The position numbers and the translations under genes were made by a program. From contig JAEPMJ010000002.1 in assembly GCA_017644005.1 (NCBI GenBank), forward strand, positions 248,001-312,000: a stretch of DNA of 64,000 bases. The letters are read 5' to 3'. Below, in pieces: positions 60,489 through 64,000 of the stretch; within the stretch, counting starts at the first letter, position 1; every line of letters starts with the position of its first letter. The DNA is from Rhizobiaceae bacterium. Lineage in GTDB: Bacteria > Pseudomonadota > Alphaproteobacteria > Rhizobiales > Rhizobiaceae. A model generated the notes under the pieces. That model worked only from the letters and a program-made list of their open reading frames with translations. It did not search any database and was not told where the DNA came from.

Positions 60489-61242
60489 GAAAGCCGAGAA
60501 GCAGGCAGAAGCCACCAAGCTGCCTGCAACCCTACCCGATGCCGTGGTGGCCGTAATGGCTGCTGTAACGCGGCTCAAAAAGGCTGACCGCAACAAATTC
60601 GCGAATTACGACTTCACGAGTGTTGACGACTTCAAGGACAGCCTTCGCCCTCTGTTGGCAAAGCATGGTCTCTATGTCGTTCCCAATCAGGTCGGCTTCC
60701 AGTTTGTCGAGGTCAAGAGCGACAAGGATAAGACCAGTACCTTAGCACAATTTGATTTTGATATCACACTCAAACACGTTTCCGGCGAGGTTGAAAGCCC
60801 AGAGCGCATGACGGTGTTTCTGCCGCTTACTGGCGCGCAAACGTCCGGCGCGGCGCGGTCCTACGTGATCAAGGAATGGTTGAAGGGTCGGTTCCTTGCA
60901 TCGTCGGGCGACACTCAGGAAGAGGCAGACCTGCTTGACCAAAGCCGGGAGGGATTACGGCTTTCCAAAGCCGAGGCTCGCGGCACGTTCGAGAAGATGC
61001 AGAAGGGTCTAAGGGATGCCGCCAAGGGGCGCGATCACGACGCGCTGAGCGATTGGTGGCTGGCCAACAAAGAGGTCATCGAAACCCTTCCAAAAGACTG
61101 GTTCCTGACTCTCAAGAACGAATACGCCGAAACCTATCGCGACTTGAAGGCGCAAGCCCAGCTTGACGGCATGTCGAACGCCAACCTCGACCAACAGGCG
61201 ATAGACGAAGAACTTCGCCATCACCCGCTCAATGGAGGCTGA
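60481..61242 (+). CDS. ERF family single-strand annealing protein
   Basis: A 253-residue protein with the ERF pattern: [40 protein letters not shown], then [15 protein letters not shown] and [21 protein letters not shown]22 Erf-type proteins anneal complementary single strands for phage recombination and circularisation. The gene is directly followed by SSB, its normal partner. The C-terminal part is less conserved. Confidence 0.88.
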   Translation: MAEKAEKQAEATKLPATLPDAVVAVMAAVTRLKKADRNKFANYDFTSVDDFKDSLRPLLAKHGLYVVPNQVGFQFVEVKSDKDKTSTLAQFDFDITLKHVSGEVESPERMTVFLPLTGAQTSGAARSYVIKEWLKGRFLASSGDTQEEADLLDQSREGLRLSKAEARGTFEKMQKGLRDAAKGRDHDALSDWWLANKEVIETLPKDWFLTLKNEYAETYRDLKAQAQLDGMSNANLDQQAIDEELRHHPLNGG

Positions 61243-61243
61243 C

Positions 61244-61672
61244 ATGGCAGGCTCAATTAACAAAGTCATTCTCGTCGGCAATCTAGGTGCCGACCCGGAA
61301 ATTCGCCGCATGAACAGCGGTGATCCGGTGGTCAATCTCCGCATCGCGACTTCGGAGTCCTGGCGCGACCGTCAATCCGGCGAGCGCAGGGAAAAGACCG
61401 AATGGCACAACGTAGTCATTTTCAACGACAATCTCGCGAAAGTCGCCGAGCAGTACCTTCGCAAGGGGTCCAAGGTTTACATCGAGGGCCAGCTACAAAC
61501 TCGCAAATGGCAGGATCAGTCGGGCACCGACAGGTACACGACCGAAATCGTTCTCCAGAAATTTCGTGGCGAATTGCAGATGCTCGATCCCAAGGGCGAC
61601 GGGCATCGCGAGCAGGGCATGTACGACCGCGACGATGATCGCGGCGACGACGACACGGAAATCCCGTTTTAG
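61244..61672 (+). CDS. ssb: Single-stranded DNA-binding protein
   Basis: A 142-residue SSB. OB-fold: [78 protein letters not shown]. The C-terminus is DDDTEIPF, close to the partner-binding tip DDDIPF. It is a phage copy, in an operon with ERF and NinB. The frame is open 12 bases upstream, but the ATG before AGSINKV is standard. Confidence 0.92.
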   Translation: MAGSINKVILVGNLGADPEIRRMNSGDPVVNLRIATSESWRDRQSGERREKTEWHNVVIFNDNLAKVAEQYLRKGSKVYIEGQLQTRKWQDQSGTDRYTTEIVLQKFRGELQMLDPKGDGHREQGMYDRDDDRGDDDTEIPF

Positions 61673-61681
61673 GAGGTGATC

Positions 61682-61903
61682 ATGAGCGATGAGCGTTTCC
61701 AGTTTTGGCTTGTGTGGCACGAGGACGGCGGTACACCGCGCTTCCGACACCAGAGCAAACAATCCGCGCTAGACGAGGCAACGCGCCTTGCAAAACTAAC
61801 GCCGGGTGAATGCTTCTTTGTGTTGAAGGCAACGGCGGGTGTAATCGCGAATGAACCGGACGTGAGGCACGTCAAGTTCGTCGTGGACCCGATTCCGTTC
61901 TGA
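61682..61903 (+). CDS. Small phage protein
   Basis: A 73-residue protein (ERFQFWLVWHEDGGTPRFRH, QSKQSALDEATRLAKLTPGE, VLKATAGVIANEPDVRHVKF). It has a near-perfect ribosome site (AGGAGGTGAT) and a terminal overlap with NinB. Function unknown. Confidence 0.65.
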   Translation: MSDERFQFWLVWHEDGGTPRFRHQSKQSALDEATRLAKLTPGECFFVLKATAGVIANEPDVRHVKFVVDPIPF

Positions 61904-62343
61904 TGGACCGCATAGTCGAAACCGAGCACGACCGGACAATGCTTGTCCGATTGCTTGAAGGGCAAAAGCTGCCTTTCACGGTTTCGATTGTCGCTGGCAA
62001 GCACCGCTCGACCGAACAGAACAAGCTACAGCGGCTCTGGATGAAGGAAATCGCCGAGCAGAAGGGCGACCTCACCGCAGAGGAAGCCCGTGGCTACTGC
62101 AAACTAACCATCGGCGTCCCGATCCTGCGGAGTGAGAATGAGGCGTTCCGGCTTCGGTATGACGAAATCGTTAAGCCCCTCTCTTACCCGCAAAAGCTGG
62201 CGCTGATGATGGAACCCTTCGATTTCGGGGTGACGAGGATCATGAGCACAAAACAGAAAACGGCATACCTGGATGGCGTTCATCGGCACTTTTCCGAGCA
62301 AGGCGTCATCCTGACAGACCCGGAAGCACGGAGGGCGGCATGA
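61903..62343 (+). CDS. ninB: NinB-like recombination protein
   Basis: A 146-residue protein of the NinB/YbcN family. RLLEGQKLPFTVSIVAGKHR, STEQNKLQRLWMKEIAEQKG, ILRSENEAFRLRYDEIVKPL, STKQKTAYLDGVHRHFSEQG are family blocks. Lambda NinB (Orf) binds single-stranded DNA and SSB and helps load recombinase. The neighbours ERF and SSB support the same role. Confidence 0.88.
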   Translation: MDRIVETEHDRTMLVRLLEGQKLPFTVSIVAGKHRSTEQNKLQRLWMKEIAEQKGDLTAEEARGYCKLTIGVPILRSENEAFRLRYDEIVKPLSYPQKLALMMEPFDFGVTRIMSTKQKTAYLDGVHRHFSEQGVILTDPEARRAA

Positions 62344-62684
62344 CACGCACTGTCGTAGAGGCCAAGAAAGCAGAATACAAGGCAGCAGAAGCGGCTCTTA
62401 TTGAAGCTCGTTCTGAACTGGATGTGGCTCGTCGTGCCTATCATGATGCCATTCTGGATGCGACCGGATTGCGCGGGCACGTTGTAGAACACACTGAAAC
62501 GCGCGGGTTTGGTTCGCGGCAAAAAATCGTGACACGTCGCTTCGTCGTTCGGTGGCTCGGCTCGTGGAGTGATGAGTATCTGCGAGGCCCAATCGTCAAA
62601 AAGGATGGCACGATTGGCGAGCGCGAATCGCAATGTCGGATTGAGAACGCGAAGGACTGCGGTCCTTTCGAGGCGGCGACATGA
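62340..62684 (+). CDS. Coiled-coil phage protein
   Basis: A 114-residue protein. N-terminal coiled coil (AKKAEYKAAEAALIEARSEL, DVARRAYHDAI), then a beta-type half (TRGFGSRQKIVTRRFVVRWL, RGPIVKKDGTIGE). Function unknown. ATGA overlap with ninB. Confidence 0.6.
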   Translation: MTRTVVEAKKAEYKAAEAALIEARSELDVARRAYHDAILDATGLRGHVVEHTETRGFGSRQKIVTRRFVVRWLGSWSDEYLRGPIVKKDGTIGERESQCRIENAKDCGPFEAAT

Positions 62685-62929
62685 CCAGATTCCGCGTTCT
62701 CACACGCCGAGCAATCAACAGCTGGTGCAACTGGAGAGCCAGAAAGGCTTTGTACCGGATCGACCCCCGTATGGCCGAACTGGATATCGCCCTGCGCAAA
62801 TGCAGGAAGTCTCACAAGCGCGGTTCAGCCGCAATCATCAGGGCCAAGCGGGAAATCGTTCATGCGGATTTGGTGGCAGGCCTGTTCCCGGACGAAAAGC
62901 AGCGGGCAAGGGTAAGGGAGAGCTGGTGA
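62681..62929 (+). CDS. Small basic phage protein
   Basis: An 82-residue protein rich in Arg, Lys and Trp (RFRVLTRRAINSWCNWRARK, DIALRKCRKSHKRGSAAIIR), probably a nucleic-acid binder. No family recognised. ATGA overlap with the upstream gene. Confidence 0.55.
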   Translation: MTRFRVLTRRAINSWCNWRARKALYRIDPRMAELDIALRKCRKSHKRGSAAIIRAKREIVHADLVAGLFPDEKQRARVRESW

Positions 62930-63528
62930 TGACCGAAGCATATCCGCTCCACTGGCCGGAAGGCTGGCCACGCACCCCGGCTCACAAACGGCAGGCATCA
63001 CGCTTCGATGTTCAGCCCGGCACCGCGCGGCAGGAATTGGTCTGGGAAATCGAGCGCATGGGCGCGCGCTACCCGGTGATTTCGACCAACGTTGCGCTTC
63101 GCCGCGATGGCCTCCCCTACGCCGAACAGCGCAAGATCGAAGATCCCGGCGTGGCCGTCTATTTCGAGCGCGACGGCAAGCAAATGGTGTTCGCTTGCGA
63201 CCGCTGGCTGCTTGTTCACCACAACATGCGAGCCATCGAAAAGACTATCGCCGCGATGCGTGGCATCCAGAGGTGGGGCGCGTCCGACATGATGGAGCGG
63301 GCGTTCTCTGCATTCGAGGCCCTACCGCCGCCCGGAGAGCCGCGCAAGCGGCATTGGCGCGAAGTGCTCGGATTGCAGTCCACTGGCTACATGGAGCGCG
63401 AAGTTGTCGAAAGCCAATATCGGGCTATGGTCAAGAAGGCCCACCCCGACACCGGCGGATCGGCGGAAGCCTTTCACGAACTCCAGAACGCGCGGGACGA
63501 AGCCTTGCGCGAGATCGGGGCGAAGTGA
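62929..63528 (+). CDS. Phage protein with C-terminal J-domain
   Basis: A 199-residue protein. The first 135 residues (YPLHWPEGWPRTPAHKRQAS, LVWEIERMGARYPVISTNVA, GVAVYFERDGKQMVFACDRW, MRAIEKTIAAMRGIQRWGAS) are typical of a phage protein family found next to replication genes. The last 60 residues are a J-domain: HWREVLGL, MVKKAHPDTGGS with the HPD motif and HELQNARDEAL. It would stimulate host DnaK, perhaps in replication complex assembly. Confidence 0.85.
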   Translation: MTEAYPLHWPEGWPRTPAHKRQASRFDVQPGTARQELVWEIERMGARYPVISTNVALRRDGLPYAEQRKIEDPGVAVYFERDGKQMVFACDRWLLVHHNMRAIEKTIAAMRGIQRWGASDMMERAFSAFEALPPPGEPRKRHWREVLGLQSTGYMEREVVESQYRAMVKKAHPDTGGSAEAFHELQNARDEALREIGAK

Positions 63529-63917
63529 TGCGCCGCAACTTCCCCCGCAAGATCAAAGCCGCAGCCATCGCAAGAGCTGCTGGCCACTGCGAAAAGTGCA
63601 AGGCCGCGCTCAAGAAGGGCGAAGCGGAGGTTGATCATATCCTGCCGGACATTCTCGGCGGCGAACCGGTCCTGGCCAACGCTCAGGTGCTTTGCCGCGT
63701 CTGCCATAAGGAAAAGACGGCTGGCGATATCCAGCGAACCCGCAAGGCTGATCGTCAGCGCGACAAGGACACCGGCGCGATAGCCCCCAAGCAGAAGATA
63801 CCAGGCCGAGGCTTTGGCCTATCCGAACACAAGGCCAAGCGCCTTTCCAGAACAAAACAAAGCCTGCCTCCCAAGCGGCTTTTCGCACAGCCCCTACGGG
63901 CAGAGGAGATAGATTGA
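63528..63917 (+). CDS. HNH endonuclease
   Basis: A 129-residue HNH protein. Zinc cysteines are C21-C24 (HCEKC) and C56-C59 (LCRVCHKEK); the HNH core is EVDHILPDILGGEPVLANAQ. The C-terminal half is basic. In early phage regions such enzymes act in DNA processing or mobility. TGATG overlap with the J-domain gene. Confidence 0.85.
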   Translation: MRRNFPRKIKAAAIARAAGHCEKCKAALKKGEAEVDHILPDILGGEPVLANAQVLCRVCHKEKTAGDIQRTRKADRQRDKDTGAIAPKQKIPGRGFGLSEHKAKRLSRTKQSLPPKRLFAQPLRAEEID

Positions 63918-64000
63918 TGGATCAGGCAGCCTTGGAAAACATCATCGCCAATGAGGCGGCGTTGGCAGACTGCCTCGCGAACTCCTTCCGCAATTTCCAT
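63917..64000 (+). CDS. Phage gene truncated by the window edge
   Basis: The first 28 residues only (MDQAALENIIANEAALADCL then ANSFRNFH). The ATG overlaps the upstream TGA. Helical and acidic; the product cannot be identified. Confidence 0.5.
   Translation, partial: MDQAALENIIANEAALADCLANSFRNFH

Larger units (their letters stand above)
27722..64000. mobile_element. Temperate podovirus-like prophage (left part, right end not in window)
   Basis: Everything right of the tRNA reads as one prophage. It has a leftward late module (terminase, P22-like portal, N4-gp56 capsid, tail, lysis), a leftward early chain with replication-type genes, an immunity region with divergent regulators, and rightward early genes including ERF, SSB and NinB. 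No tail-sheath, tail-tube or tape-measure genes were seen, which argues for a short-tailed virion. No integrase is visible and the element continues past the right edge. The left boundary is inferred from the tRNA and the change in gene content. Confidence 0.9.

Overview
The window reads as the chromosome of an alphaproteobacterium of the order Hyphomicrobiales (Rhizobiales), probably near Mesorhizobium and other Phyllobacteriaceae. The basis is a Brucella-type Omp10 lipoprotein, CpdR, a small heat-shock gene with a ROSE-like leader, the housekeeping gene set and the GC-rich codon use. The genus is inferred from gene content, not from a search.

Host part, 1 to about 27.7 kb: an Omp10-like lipoprotein and a membrane zinc peptidase; a phenylacetate-CoA-ligase-like enzyme; a secreted 5'-nucleotidase with a C-terminal LysM; ferrochelatase; an SPFH/NfeD membrane pair; an outer-membrane beta-barrel protein; GalU; an MltB-type lytic transglycosylase next to a DUF459 SGNH protein; both glutamate synthase subunits; a threonine aldolase; a bufferin operon (DUF2282 precursor, DUF692/MNIO enzyme, DUF2063 partner, DoxX) with a terminator-like hairpin after the precursor gene; Hsp20 behind a sigma32-like promoter and a ROSE-like leader; an alpha/beta hydrolase; HisN; N-formylglutamate amidohydrolase; CpdR; and tRNA-Val(GAC).

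Prophage part, just after the tRNA to the right edge (its far end and any integrase lie outside): a temperate podovirus-like element. Late genes run leftward (about 55.8 to 28 kb): terminase small and large subunits, P22-like portal, scaffold, N4-gp56-family capsid, adaptor, tail and internal virion proteins, a two-domain peptidoglycan hydrolase, tail fibre and tailspike, endolysin and small membrane (holin-like) proteins. Three genes run against this block (a methyltransferase, and a secreted protein with a membrane protein) and look like morons. From 55.4 to 52.3 kb a leftward chain of overlapping small genes includes a DnaA-domain-IV protein, an NrdR-like zinc ribbon and two genes broken at G homopolymers. 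The immunity region (56.5 to 58.5 kb) has divergent Cro/CI-like regulators and repeated operator-like motifs. Rightward early genes (58.5 to 64 kb) carry a repeat-containing DUF7666-like protein, ERF annealing protein, SSB, NinB, a J-domain protein and an HNH nuclease.

The most unusual points are the two opposite-sign homopolymer frameshifts in adjacent early genes, the operator motif shared between the immunity region and the early promoter, the 27-bp/81-bp repeat gene, the tRNA-like element with a shortened anticodon loop, the exported or membrane-targeted phage proteins, and the attenuator-like structure in the bufferin operon.
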